Origin: Ignavibacteriales bacterium
GTDB taxonomy: Bacteria > Bacteroidota > Ignavibacteria > Ignavibacteriales > Melioribacteraceae
Assembly (NCBI GenBank): GCA_020635275.1
Contig: JACKAA010000003.1
Span: 186,001 to 250,000 of the forward strand
Length of the DNA stretch: 64,000 nt
Direction of reading: 5' to 3'
Positions 19,901 to 28,056 of the stretch are shown piece by piece. The translations under genes were made by a program, and so were the position numbers. The notes under the pieces were generated by a model. That model made no database searches. It saw nothing but the letters and a program-made list of their open reading frames with translations, and was not told the DNA's origin. Every line of letters begins with the position of its first letter. Position 1 is the stretch's first letter.

Positions 19901-20950
19901 CATTCTTTTTCCGGTAGTTCCTCCAAATGTTAACCAGTAATAATTCTTTTTTGAATAAAAATGTTTCTTTCTTCTAATATCATCCGGAATGTTATCAAAC
20001 TCCCAAAAATCAACTCCTCTGCCGTAGAATAATATAAAGTCATTAGAATCAAATGAACCATCTGCTTCGCCGCTGACAATTATAGCATTTTCTACCAAAT
20101 CTTCAGGTCTTGTTTCGTTCACAGTCCACGGTAAATAATAACCGCCGTTGTTATAAATTTTCACAGTTCTAGGATCAACATTTCCGGCATTAATTCCTAA
20201 ATCAGTTAAAAATTCCCTGGTAATTTTATAAATTCCCTCTTCCGGAGCTTCAAATCTATACCAATCGCCTGTAGCCAAAACAGAATTTTGAACGGCTTTT
20301 GTTTTTGCTAATTTAACTTTTTTATTCCCCCATTCTTTTGCAATTTGAGAGTTTATTACTAATCCTGTTGTTAATTCAGATTTTTTAATATTTGCTAAAT
20401 CAGTTGTAGGTGCAAAATTTACCTGAAATACAATTCTGGTATAAATTTTAATTTCCTGTGTTTCAGGCTTAAATTGAACAGGTGTAACATTAATTGACTG
20501 AACTTTAAGATCTCTTACTAATCCAAATTCACCAAAAGTTACTAATTCATGATTTATAAAATTGTAATAATTTTCGTTTTCTTTATAAATAAATGATGGA
20601 AGTGAGTTAACTTTCTCTACATTTGGTATTGGTTTAATTTTGCCGGTTATAGTCTGATAATCAGAATTAATTACTTTAATATTATTACCAAATTCACTCG
20701 GAACTCCAATATCAAAAATTCTTGTTGGAATTTCCGGTGCTCCTACTTTTGTATCAGATTGATTATATCCGTTAAGTAGTTCTATATTAAAATATTTGTT
20801 GCCGGATATTGTTATTTCAGAATTATTAGTGTAGACAGGCCTATATTCAACAATTATTGAACTTTTTGTTGAGGATAATATTTTATAATCTTCCTTGGCG
20901 GCAAGGTCTATAAACAAAAATAGGAAAACTATTATTAAGAATTTGTACAC
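16961..20950 (-). CDS. porU: Type IX secretion system sortase PorU (C25 gingipain-like)
   Basis: A 1329-residue exported protein with a C25 cysteine-peptidase core. The catalytic His lies in IFNYIGHGNPDVW (about residue 845) and the Cys in FFLTAATCDFGKYDD (about 878). PorU cuts the sorting domain from T9SS cargo and joins the cargo to a surface anchor. An N-terminal pro-region precedes the core, and the C-terminus (YNYPNPFSSNTYFTF ... GKMAVIR) is a FlgD-like sorting-type domain, as in Porphyromonas PorU. The start is GTG with GGAG 8 bases upstream. The gene heads a long minus-strand run; the 245 bases upstream (20951-21195) hold no other gene. Confidence 0.92.
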   Translation of the reverse strand: MYKFLIIVFLFLFIDLAAKEDYKILSSTKSSIIVEYRPVYTNNSEITISGNKYFNIELLNGYNQSDTKVGAPEIPTRIFDIGVPSEFGNNIKVINSDYQTITGKIKPIPNVEKVNSLPSFIYKENENYYNFINHELVTFGEFGLVRDLKVQSINVTPVQFKPETQEIKIYTRIVFQVNFAPTTDLANIKKSELTTGLVINSQIAKEWGNKKVKLAKTKAVQNSVLATGDWYRFEAPEEGIYKITREFLTDLGINAGNVDPRTVKIYNNGGYYLPWTVNETRPEDLVENAIIVSGEADGSFDSNDFILFYGRGVDFWEFDNIPDDIRRKKHFYSKKNYYWLTFGGTTGKRMTSQNSSSGTPVVTQTTTRAFKFQDNDNQNLIGSGLLYVDDDYSTSSQTKTYIHTLEGLISSSEIKYAFQFVNGSTKNNSLTIDENGTRIYTRSIPGSPTLYQDYRYGQLTYGTANYSGTLADNRSALKFSFTPSTISDKGHLDYIEIEYQKNLKSKVNGIPLVFYSTPVNGLIKFETNAFNDSNFEVYNVTEFSNAQKVNVQKNGGGFDFTSSGNLDEVSKYIAIHNNDLKTPQNGEKITNQNIRGFAQGAQYIIISPKEFKEQAERLSNYRVNEAQLKTTSFIAYTNQIYNEFSGGSLDPTAIRDFIKYAYDNWEIQPEYVLLFGDGDWDYFDILGKSQNFVPSFQTQESIFELESYPFDDFYSRISGDDNKADIGIGRLNAASLEDAELVVDKIINYETKLDKGVWRSKITLLADDGLAGTTNGRIDDDGNTHTRQSENLSDDYIPKSFERNKIYLSNYQTINTGLGRRKPDCNTAIIEAINNGTLIFNYIGHGNPDVWAHEIVFDRSISIPQLRNDELFFLTAATCDFGKYDDPNVQSATEEMILKEDGGMIGGMSAVRPVFSGDNAALNNVFYSYLLGETDSLGYPVTLGSAYMKLKQLRTGGQFGNDMKFHLFGDPILRLNVPKLPVEITSVNDKSSNDTVNVKALSEVKIEGKVKDISKNDSNYEGEGIISVFDSEKIIHLDDINYNMVDQGGVIFRGRVSVENGQFSTSFTVPKDISYENKNGKIVAYFFNNEIDGVGYTDNIIVGGTDSSKTNDGKGPEIEILYDDETQSSYLVNPNFKLRVKLFDETGLNTTGTGIGHKLEAILNDDEQNAIDLTNFFIGDLNSGGKSGEVNYNFSALEPGEYKIKVNAWDVYNNFSSQENYFTVVDDNDLIIREVYNYPNPFSSNTYFTFQHNLNEPINVRIKIYTIAGRIIKEIESFNIEDKFVKIEWNGKDEDNNKIGNGTYLYKLIVETPSSDYKENILGKMAVIR

Positions 20951-21195
20951 TATTTAATCTCCATTGTTGCTAGTCTATAAAGATAATAAACTTAGCTTAA
21001 AAATTATGTTTTAATTCAATGAAAAACAGTACCAAATTCTCTATAAAGATTTTCCTTTGCTATCTTTTTATAAACTGGATTATAAATTAGAGACTTTTCT
21101 TTTAAATTGTCAAGTCAAAAGATTTTGTATATAATTTTTAAATTTTTTTGACTTTAAGTAATAATCGGTAAAAATTAAGAATAATCAATACAGTT

Positions 21196-21753
21196 TTATA
21201 GACCTAATTTATCTTTTATTTTCTTCAGCGCTTCTATACAAAATGCAATATGTTCATCTAAATCAATTCCTAATTCTTCAGCTCCTCTTTTAATATCTTC
21301 CCTGCTCACAGCTTTTGCAAATGCCTTATCCTTCATTTTTTTCTTTACTGATTTTACAGAAACTTCATCCAAAGATTTACTTGGTCTTACTAATGTTACA
21401 GCAGTAATAAATCCGGATAGTTCATCACAAGCATATAATACTTTTTCAAGTTGAGTTTCTCTAACTATATTTGCATGATCTGCATGTGATAAAATTGCTC
21501 TTCGAAATTCTTCTGAAAATCCTCTTTCCTTTAAAATTTCCTGCCCTTTAAAAGGATGATCTTCCATTGTGGGATAAACTTCGTAATCAAAATCGTGAAG
21601 TAATGCTACATTCCCCCAAAATTCTTCATCCTCATTAAATTTCTTTGCATATTCTCTTACACAAGCTTCAACTGAATATGCATGCTTTAAGAGACTTTCA
21701 CTTTTTGTAAACTCAGTTAATAAATTGTGACAAAAATTTCTATCCTTTTCCAT
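21196..21753 (-). CDS. HD-domain hydrolase-like protein
   Basis: A 185-residue protein with an HD-type metal site: His in LLKHAYSVE, HD in ALLHDFDYEVYP, and further His in EDHPFKGQEIL and ILSHADHAN. Family members hydrolyse phosphate esters or nucleotides; many act on unknown substrates. It is cytoplasmic, with no signal or membrane helix, and lies 17 bases downstream of nth. Nothing ties it to a particular pathway. Confidence 0.8.
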   Translation of the reverse strand: MEKDRNFCHNLLTEFTKSESLLKHAYSVEACVREYAKKFNEDEEFWGNVALLHDFDYEVYPTMEDHPFKGQEILKERGFSEEFRRAILSHADHANIVRETQLEKVLYACDELSGFITAVTLVRPSKSLDEVSVKSVKKKMKDKAFAKAVSREDIKRGAEELGIDLDEHIAFCIEALKKIKDKLGL

Positions 21754-21770
21754 TTTACCTTTTTATTTAT

Positions 21771-22415
21771 TTAAGAAGCACTAGGGCATAACTGATTCAA
21801 AATACATAAATCACATTTGGGTCTATTTGCAATACAAATTTTTCTTCCATGTAAAATAAACCAATGAGTTGAATTTACCCAATCATTTTGAGGTAATAAT
21901 TTTTTTAATTCTTCTTCTATTTTATCAGGATTTTTTGAATTAACAATTCCCAATAAATTAGATATTCTTTTTACATGTGTATCAACGGCAATTGCTGGAA
22001 TATTGAATGCGTGACCAGCTATTACTGATGCAGTTTTTCTTCCAACTCCAGGCAGTTTTGTAAGCTGCTCAAAATCATTCGGCACTTCTGAATTAAAATC
22101 ATCCACTAAAATTTTACAGCAAGCTTTAATACTTTTGGTTTTCTGTTTGTAAAAACCGGTTGAGAAAATTTCCTTCTCAATTATTTCATTACTTGCTTTA
22201 ACGAAGTCAATTGGTTTTTTAAATTTTTCAAATAAACTTTCTGTAACAATATTTACTCTTGCATCAGTACATTGTGCGGATAGAATTGTTGCAATTAATA
22301 ATTCAAATGGATTTGAATAATTAAGTTGAGGTTTTGGATTTTGATATTCACTTGATAAAAGAGTGAATATTTTCTTAATTCGATTTAATTCTTTTTTAGG
22401 AATATTATTTTTCAT
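21771..22415 (-). CDS. nth: Endonuclease III
   Basis: The 214-residue DNA glycosylase/AP lyase acts in base-excision repair of oxidised pyrimidines. The helix-hairpin-helix LPGVGRKTASVIAG carries the catalytic Lys, the catalytic Asp is in AIAVDTHVKRIS, and the C-terminus has the 4Fe-4S ligands in the CX6CX2CX5C pattern (C-IANRPK-C-DL-C-ILNQL-C). The ATG at 22415 is chosen over an in-frame TTG one codon earlier. It is divergent from the NHL-repeat gene. Confidence 0.96.
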   Translation of the reverse strand: MKNNIPKKELNRIKKIFTLLSSEYQNPKPQLNYSNPFELLIATILSAQCTDARVNIVTESLFEKFKKPIDFVKASNEIIEKEIFSTGFYKQKTKSIKACCKILVDDFNSEVPNDFEQLTKLPGVGRKTASVIAGHAFNIPAIAVDTHVKRISNLLGIVNSKNPDKIEEELKKLLPQNDWVNSTHWFILHGRKICIANRPKCDLCILNQLCPSAS

Positions 22416-22481
22416 CAATTCAAAATGCTAGATAATTTTTATATACTTTTCTAAAAATAACAAATTACCTAAATTTAATTT

Positions 22482-23321
22482 ATGAAACTTTTACTCATAA
22501 CATTATTTGCTTTTTCTAACATAATTTTTTCTCAGAATTTAGCATTTCTAAAAGAATTGGGAAAATTTAAATCCGCTTCCTCCTTTGATATTGATCTGAA
22601 CGGAAATATTTATATTTCTGATAATATTGAAAATACAATAACAAAATTAGATTCGAGCGGAAAAACAATTTTATCAATCGGCGGTTTTGGCTGGAATGAA
22701 TCTACTTTTGATCAACCGGTTAGTGTTTATACAAATACTTTAAGCATTTATGTCGCGGATAAAAACAATAACAGAATTCAAAGATTTGATAAAGATCTAA
22801 ATTTTCTTTCTCAATACAATGGTGATAATTCCAAAAATGATGTTGAATTCGGCTATCCAACATGTTTGGCAATTTCAAGCGTGGGCGATTTATTTATTCT
22901 CGATTCAGATAATAATAGAATTCTAAAGTTTAATCTTACAGGTGATTATCTTTCAGAAATTGGATCGAACGATGCCGGGAATTTTGCTTTGGATAATCCA
23001 AAGAATTTTTCAATTGATTTTAATGGAAGAATTTTTGTTTTAGATGATAGCAAGATTAAAGTTTTTGATCAATATGGAAATGGAATGTTTTACTATGATT
23101 TAAAATTCTCACCGGAAAAAATCTATACTTTTAAAAATATCATTGTCTATCTAGAAAAAAACAAATTAACATTTTTTAATCTGAAAGAAAGAAAAACCGA
23201 TCTTGAAATTACCAGTCTGCCTAACCTTTTTGAAGAAACAATTGTAAATATTAGAATTGTTAAAAATATATTATTTGTTCTTACTCCAAAAAGAATTCTA
23301 AAATATAAAATTCAACTTTAA
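22482..23321 (+). CDS. NHL-repeat exported protein
   Basis: The 279 residues have an N-terminal signal (MKLLLITLFAFSNIIFSQ) and about five NHL/beta-propeller repeats with the pattern I-x-D-x-x-N-x-R-I/L-x-K-F (for example VADKNNNRIQRFD and LDSDNNRILKFN). Propellers of this size usually bind ligands or partner proteins; no catalytic residues are visible. It is one of the few plus-strand genes and is followed at short spacing by three membrane-protein genes, so a shared operon is likely. Confidence 0.8.
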   Translation: MKLLLITLFAFSNIIFSQNLAFLKELGKFKSASSFDIDLNGNIYISDNIENTITKLDSSGKTILSIGGFGWNESTFDQPVSVYTNTLSIYVADKNNNRIQRFDKDLNFLSQYNGDNSKNDVEFGYPTCLAISSVGDLFILDSDNNRILKFNLTGDYLSEIGSNDAGNFALDNPKNFSIDFNGRIFVLDDSKIKVFDQYGNGMFYYDLKFSPEKIYTFKNIIVYLEKNKLTFFNLKERKTDLEITSLPNLFEETIVNIRIVKNILFVLTPKRILKYKIQL

Positions 23322-23328
23322 ATTTTTC

Positions 23329-23796
23329 TTGAACAAAAAAAAAACTAACATTTTTAATTTGTTAATATTCACCATTATTTTATTCTGGTGTATTGGAATT
23401 CTTTGGGAAATAGTAATATTTTATTTTCCTAACAGCTCTTTCTTTCTTCCATTGCTAAAATATAATTATTCAATTGTCTGCCACACCCAAAGTGAAAAAC
23501 TTTTTAGCTATAGTTCATTTCATACTTTGGTTTGTTCTAGATGTTCAGGAATTTATTTTGGAGCATTAATATCTGCGTTTTTAATTATTATTGGTTTTTA
23601 TAAAGGTGTTAGTACAAAATTTTTGATATTTAGTTCTCTGCCAATGCTTTTTGACGTATTTTTCAGTTCATTAAGTATTTATGATTATTCTCATACAATA
23701 GCACTTTTTACAGGTTTTCTTTTAGGTTCAATCGGATTTTTTTATATTCATACTTCACTTATTCAAATATTTTTAAACCATAAGGAAAAAAATTGA
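23329..23796 (+). CDS. DUF2085 family membrane protein
   Basis: The 155-residue protein has about four hydrophobic helices and the DUF2085 cysteine signature CHTQSEKLFSYSSFHTLVC followed by CSRCSGIYFGA. The role of the family is unknown; the paired cysteines suggest metal binding or redox chemistry at the membrane. The start is a TTG 7 bases after the NHL gene, and no better start is seen. The 3' end overlaps the next gene. Confidence 0.75.
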   Translation: MNKKKTNIFNLLIFTIILFWCIGILWEIVIFYFPNSSFFLPLLKYNYSIVCHTQSEKLFSYSSFHTLVCSRCSGIYFGALISAFLIIIGFYKGVSTKFLIFSSLPMLFDVFFSSLSIYDYSHTIALFTGFLLGSIGFFYIHTSLIQIFLNHKEKN

Positions 23797-24290
23797 AAAA
23801 GTATTTGCCCGCGTTAGTTGCCGGATTTGGTGCCGGAGTTTTACATGTTGTTCCATTGACTAAATCTTTAACATGCTGTCTTGTTGTGCCAATTGCAGCA
23901 TTCATTGCCATAATGCTTGATCAAAGAGCAAATAATTTAACTGGTGAATACGAACTTAAAAAAGGTGCTATGCTTGGATTATTGACCGGAATATTTGCAG
24001 CTTTATTTGGCAGTTTTTTTGATTTATTCATTACATTTGTAACAAAAAATAATGATATAATTACAGCATTTAATGAACTGAATAGTGTATTAGATAGTTT
24101 CCCAGTTCCAAACCATATTAAAGAAGAAGTTATAAATTTAATGCAGTCCGTTGTTGAATCAATTAAAGAAACCGGCTTTTCTGCATTATATGCATTGTCT
24201 GTTATATTTAATAATTTTATAGTGAATTCAATTTTTGGAGTTATTGGCGGAATTGTTGGAACAAAAATTTTGAATGCGAGAAATTCATAG
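23793..24290 (+). CDS. Small integral membrane protein, unknown function
   Basis: A 165-residue protein with about four hydrophobic segments (VAGFGAGVLHVV, CCLVVPIAAFIAIML, GLLTGIFAALFGSFF and the last 25 residues). I do not recognise a family. Its TTG start overlaps the stop of the DUF2085 gene (TTGA), a mark of translational coupling, so the two proteins probably act together. The GFGAGVLH and GVIGGIVGTK glycine patterns suggest tight helix packing. Confidence 0.65.
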   Translation: MKKYLPALVAGFGAGVLHVVPLTKSLTCCLVVPIAAFIAIMLDQRANNLTGEYELKKGAMLGLLTGIFAALFGSFFDLFITFVTKNNDIITAFNELNSVLDSFPVPNHIKEEVINLMQSVVESIKETGFSALYALSVIFNNFIVNSIFGVIGGIVGTKILNARNS

Positions 24291-24299
24291 GATTATTTT

Positions 24300-24599
24300 A
24301 TGGTAATTGTATTCATATTTTTAATGCATGTTATTTTTATAATATACGTTTTTGTCAAAAAATTAAAGAAAGAATCATTAAGTTCTGCTTTAATAGATTT
24401 AGCATTAATAATAATTCTATTTAGTGTTGGATGGTCATTAACAACAATGCTTGCAAAATTAATTTGGGAACCAATTGGTTTTGGAAAACATTTTGATAGA
24501 GATACAATTGCACTAACAATTCTTACAATTGTTGAATACTTTTTTTATAAAATTTATTATAAAGGCTTCTTTTCTACTGCAAGCGGAAAGGGAAAATAA
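24300..24599 (+). CDS. Small membrane protein, unknown function
   Basis: The 99 residues hold about three hydrophobic helices with a central Trp/Gly-containing segment (FSVGWSLTTMLAKLIW). No family is recognised. It is the last gene of the plus-strand NHL-DUF2085 cluster and starts at an ATG 9 bases after its neighbour. Its final 26 bases overlap, tail to tail, the end of the tonB gene on the other strand, so no terminator separates the two. Confidence 0.6.
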   Translation: MVIVFIFLMHVIFIIYVFVKKLKKESLSSALIDLALIIILFSVGWSLTTMLAKLIWEPIGFGKHFDRDTIALTILTIVEYFFYKIYYKGFFSTASGKGK

Positions 24600-25266
24600 T
24601 CACGGCATATTGTTCAATAGCATTTTGTGCTTCGGGCAACGGTTCAAATCTCCATTGACGTAATGAATTTATTGCTGCTTGTTCCAGCCTGGTATCTGCT
24701 TTTATTAAAGGTAAAATCTTACCAACAGTACCATCAGGTAAAATTGTAAATTTCAGTTTAACATCAATTTCCTTTGAAACTCCTTCAGGATAAGCAGGTA
24801 ATGAGTAACTATAAATTTTTCTCATACCTTTACCGCCGAAATCTATTTCAAATCCATAGTTTCCTTCACCTTCGCCAGTTTCTTCTTTGCCCTTACCAGC
24901 TTCCTCTTCATCCGTTACTATTGGTTTAACATCAACTGGTTTTGTTTCAACTTCTTCTTTTTTCTCTTTATCTTCTTTTACAACAACATTATTAGTTTCG
25001 TCAGGATTTTCAACTTTGGGAAGTTCAACATTTTTTACAACTTCTTTAACTTCTTCTTTTTGTTTTTGAGGTTCTTTTTTTTGTATTTCTTCAGCAGGAT
25101 TTTTAGCTAAAACTCCGGATGAACTCAACTTTCCGATTGCACCAAACCCAATAGTTACAAATTCATCTTGAATTGGTTCAAGATTAACTTTTATTAAGTA
25201 AAGTATCAGTAACAGTATTAAATGAAATGCTACTGATAATAAATATGGTGTTCTTTTTTTTGTCAA
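24574..25266 (-). CDS. TonB-family energy transducer
   Basis: The 230 residues comprise one N-terminal membrane helix (about 9-24), a periplasmic spacer rich in Glu, Lys and Val, and a C-terminal TonB domain (about 150-230: YPEGVSKEIDVKLKFTILPD ... LEQAAINSLRQWRFEPL). It would pass proton-motive energy from ExbB/ExbD to outer-membrane receptors. The TTG start overlaps the exbD stop (TTGA). Its gene order with exbB and exbD and an upstream outer-membrane barrel gene supports a dedicated Ton complex; a TolA-like role cannot be excluded. Confidence 0.85.
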   Translation of the reverse strand: MTKKRTPYLLSVAFHLILLLILYLIKVNLEPIQDEFVTIGFGAIGKLSSSGVLAKNPAEEIQKKEPQKQKEEVKEVVKNVELPKVENPDETNNVVVKEDKEKKEEVETKPVDVKPIVTDEEEAGKGKEETGEGEGNYGFEIDFGGKGMRKIYSYSLPAYPEGVSKEIDVKLKFTILPDGTVGKILPLIKADTRLEQAAINSLRQWRFEPLPEAQNAIEQYAVIIFPFRLQ

Positions 25267-25667
25267 AGTGATTGCTTCTCTGTTTCAATTGTAAATCTAT
25301 CAATTCCAGCTGATTTAGCAGCATCAATTACCTGGATCACTAAATCAATATCAACAGTTTTGTCTGCTCTTATAACAAGATTATTTTCAACTAAACTTTC
25401 TTTTTGTTTATCTAAATTAATTGCCAATTGACTAATATCCATTTGTTCACTGCCTAAATAAATATTATTATCCTCAGTAATAGAAACAATTAATTTTGTT
25501 GGTAGACTTTGTTCATTAAGTTTTGAAGCTGGTAATTTTACCTTAACTCCGGTCTGTATTACAAATTGCGATGTCAACAAAAAGAATATCAATAGCAAAA
25601 ATACTATATCGGTCAATGATGATAAACTAAATACGCTTAATGGTTTTCTCGAACTTTCAAATTTCAT
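25263..25667 (-). CDS. exbD: ExbD/TolR biopolymer transport protein
   Basis: The 134 residues have the typical layout: a short cytoplasmic N-terminus, one membrane helix (SLTDIVFLLLIFFLLTSQFV) with the conserved Asp that serves as the proton-channel acid, and a periplasmic domain. An AGGTG ribosome binding site precedes the ATG. It lies between exbB (7 bases) and tonB (4-base overlap). Confidence 0.92.
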   Translation of the reverse strand: MKFESSRKPLSVFSLSSLTDIVFLLLIFFLLTSQFVIQTGVKVKLPASKLNEQSLPTKLIVSITEDNNIYLGSEQMDISQLAINLDKQKESLVENNLVIRADKTVDIDLVIQVIDAAKSAGIDRFTIETEKQSL

Positions 25668-25674
25668 AATTCAC

Positions 25675-26331
25675 CTAAAGTTCAATTTCAAGATCTTCTT
25701 CTTTTACAGTATTGCCTCTGTTAGTTTCTTCAATAATGTCTAATACATCATTTGAAACAACTTCCATATCCAGAACCAATTTGTTGATTGAAGAAGTTAA
25801 ATAGTTATAAAATGCTAAAGCTATAATACCAATAGCTAAACCAACAGCTGTAGTTATTAATGCTTCCCAAATTCCGCCTGCTAAATCACTTGGATTAGCA
25901 GAACCTTGTAAATCTTGAATTCTCATAAAAGCTTGAATCATACCGGTTACAGTTCCTAGAAATCCTATTAAAGGAGCAATACCTGCAATAGTAGCAACAA
26001 CAGATAAACCTTTCTCAAGTTTTGCAATTTCTTGTCTGCCGGCATTTTCAATAGATTCTTTAACTCTTTCATGCCCTAAATGATATTTTTTTAATCCGCT
26101 TTTAATAATATTTGCTGCAGCAGATTTCTCCTCAATGCAATAACTCATTGCGCCGGAGATATCTTCTTTTATGAGCATTCCTCTAATTTTAACCAGAAAT
26201 GCCGGAACATTTAATTTTGATTTTTTTATTGTAATATAACGGTCTACAATAATCACAACTGCTAAAAATGAAATAATGACAAGCGGTATCATCAACCAAC
26301 CGCCCTTTGATAAAATAGATAACAATGACAT
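25675..26331 (-). CDS. exbB: MotA/TolQ/ExbB proton channel protein
   Basis: The 218-residue, three-helix inner-membrane protein has the MotA/TolQ/ExbB signature: SVVATIAGIAPLIGFLGTVTGMI in the second helix region and 'EALITTAVGLAIGIIALAFYNYL' in the third. It forms the pentameric stator-like channel with ExbD. An AAGGT ribosome binding site precedes the ATG, and it is followed directly by exbD and tonB. Confidence 0.93.
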   Translation of the reverse strand: MSLLSILSKGGWLMIPLVIISFLAVVIIVDRYITIKKSKLNVPAFLVKIRGMLIKEDISGAMSYCIEEKSAAANIIKSGLKKYHLGHERVKESIENAGRQEIAKLEKGLSVVATIAGIAPLIGFLGTVTGMIQAFMRIQDLQGSANPSDLAGGIWEALITTAVGLAIGIIALAFYNYLTSSINKLVLDMEVVSNDVLDIIEETNRGNTVKEEDLEIEL

Positions 26332-26352
26332 AATTTACCTTAGTTTTTCTTG

Positions 26353-28026
26353 TTAAATTTTTTGCTGTGCTGCTTTTGCATCTGCTAATGAATTATATGG
26401 TCCGATTCTTACTCTATGCCAAGTACCATCAAATTTGGGAATATAAATCTTTACAATAAATGCAGGCAAACCTTTTTTTAATAATTTATTAACTTCCCGT
26501 TCTGCAATATTTTCCTGTTTCCAAGAGGAAACTTGAACATTGTAAAGACTTCCATCATAATAAATATTTTTACTAACTTCTTTTTCATTTTTGCTATTAT
26601 CATTTTTTTGAACAACATTTTCTTTAACTTGTTCCGATGGTATCTTGGAAGATTCAACTTCACTTTTAATTTCCGCTGTTTGTTCTTCATTTTGTGAAGT
26701 TTCAGCAATCTGATCATTTTGCCCATCAATCTGAGCTTCTTCAACTTGGCCTTCTGAATCTTGAATATCATTTTGATTTTGATCAGTAAGTAAAACTTCA
26801 CTCTCTACGTTATTAAACTTCTCTGGCTGTTCTCTTAAGAAGAAATAGTATAAAGCAATTGCACCTACCATTATAAATGCTGAAATTAAAACATATAGTA
26901 AAGGATTTTTTTTCTTTTTTGATTCATTAAAACGTTCTTGATTTTCTATGATATCCAATTCTTCTAAGTCCTGATTAACTTCATCCTCAATATTTATATC
27001 TTCATTTTTAAGTTCAGTTAAAGCAGGGTCTTCAATTTTGACTTCCGTTTCTTCAATTTCAGGTTCATTAATTTCCTCATCTTTTAACTCAAGGTCAATT
27101 TCATCTAAATAAGATTCATCCTCATCCATTTCAATATTTAATTCACTAATTTCTTCATTTTCTTTTAGCTCAACGGTATCATCTTTTTGTAAATTATCTT
27201 CATCAAGAATATCATTTTCTAAATCTAATAATTCTCCTTCAGGATTTATCTTTTCAAGTTCATCATCAATTTCTTCTAATACCTTTGATGATATTTCTTT
27301 TTCTTCTTCAAAAGTTATTTCCTCGTCTGTTAATTCAACTCCAAACTCTTCGTCAAAATTTTTAAGATCAGTTGATTCTATTTTATTATCATCTAGTATA
27401 TCATCAAATACTTCATTTTCATTTAGATTTACAAAATCTTCTTCTTTCAAATGTTCAGAAACATCATCCATTGTATCTTTTAAATCTGGGATTTCAAATT
27501 CCTTGCTTGGTTCAGTTTCTTCATCAAGAATATTTTTAGTTTCTTTACTTTGCAAGTAATCATCCCAAAGATCAAACTCTTTCAATTTTTCTGATTTATA
27601 TAGAAGATTATCAATTTTAGATTCAATTGATTCTGAGCTTGATTTGTATTCACCATTCTCAATTTTACTAGCATTTATAAGTGGTTTACCAATTCCCAGT
27701 TGAAAAACATTTTCATCAAACTCTCCTTCATCCTTACCGCTATTATCAATTTCAAGATTTATAAATAAAGAATCTTCAGATTTAGATTCTGATTCAGGTG
27801 AAAAAACAAGAGTTAATTTTTTACTCCCCTTTTCACTATTTGGAATCAGATCATGTTGAAGTTTTTCTTTAAGTTGCAAGACTCCTAAATTTGAAATGCG
27901 AAGAGCTTCACCAACTTTTAAGTAATTTGCAACTTTATCCTTAAACAACGAAAATGCAATTTCGTTTTCATCTTCTTTTATTTTAAGAATTTCAGCTATT
28001 TTACTTATTAGAAGTTCTTTATTCAT
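26353..28026 (-). CDS. HU-like / transmembrane / SPOR domain protein
   Basis: A 557-residue protein in three parts. Residues 1-80 resemble the HU/CCDC81-type DNA-binding fold (LLISKIAEILKIKEDENEIA ... GEALRISNLGVLQLKEK). A very acidic, low-complexity Asp/Glu linker of about 250 residues follows. One membrane helix lies at about 376-396 (LLYVLISAFIMVGAIALYYF), preceded by KKKK, which puts the N-terminus in the cytoplasm. The last 70 residues are a SPOR domain (LYNVQVSSWKQENIAEREV ... WHRVRIGPYNSL) that in other proteins binds septal, denuded peptidoglycan. HU-SPOR proteins are known in Bacteroidota; a link between DNA or nucleoid and septal wall is inference. It sits in the exbB-exbD-tonB operon. 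Confidence 0.8.
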   Translation of the reverse strand: MNKELLISKIAEILKIKEDENEIAFSLFKDKVANYLKVGEALRISNLGVLQLKEKLQHDLIPNSEKGSKKLTLVFSPESESKSEDSLFINLEIDNSGKDEGEFDENVFQLGIGKPLINASKIENGEYKSSSESIESKIDNLLYKSEKLKEFDLWDDYLQSKETKNILDEETEPSKEFEIPDLKDTMDDVSEHLKEEDFVNLNENEVFDDILDDNKIESTDLKNFDEEFGVELTDEEITFEEEKEISSKVLEEIDDELEKINPEGELLDLENDILDEDNLQKDDTVELKENEEISELNIEMDEDESYLDEIDLELKDEEINEPEIEETEVKIEDPALTELKNEDINIEDEVNQDLEELDIIENQERFNESKKKKNPLLYVLISAFIMVGAIALYYFFLREQPEKFNNVESEVLLTDQNQNDIQDSEGQVEEAQIDGQNDQIAETSQNEEQTAEIKSEVESSKIPSEQVKENVVQKNDNSKNEKEVSKNIYYDGSLYNVQVSSWKQENIAEREVNKLLKKGLPAFIVKIYIPKFDGTWHRVRIGPYNSLADAKAAQQKI

Positions 28027-28056
28027 TTTGAGCCCTCAATGTAAATTTATTAAATC

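Noticed and set aside
21079..21113. E. coli-like TTGACA ... TATAAT pair upstream of porU (minus strand)
   Set aside because: The spacer is 23 bases, far from 17, and the genome uses a Bacteroidota-type sigma factor; likely chance in AT-rich DNA.
24887..25069. Plus-strand Ser/Thr-rich open frame inside tonB
   Set aside because: It is the antisense of the Glu/Lys-rich spacer of TonB; no ribosome binding site.
26478..26801. Minus-strand Lys-rich open frame within the HU-SPOR gene
   Set aside because: Out-of-frame reading of an acidic, A-rich linker; no signal or family.
26940..27560. Low-complexity, repeat-like DNA in the HU-SPOR linker, first taken for a repeat array
   Set aside because: It is coding for Asp/Glu-rich sequence with no fixed repeat unit or spacer pattern; not CRISPR or tandem repeat.
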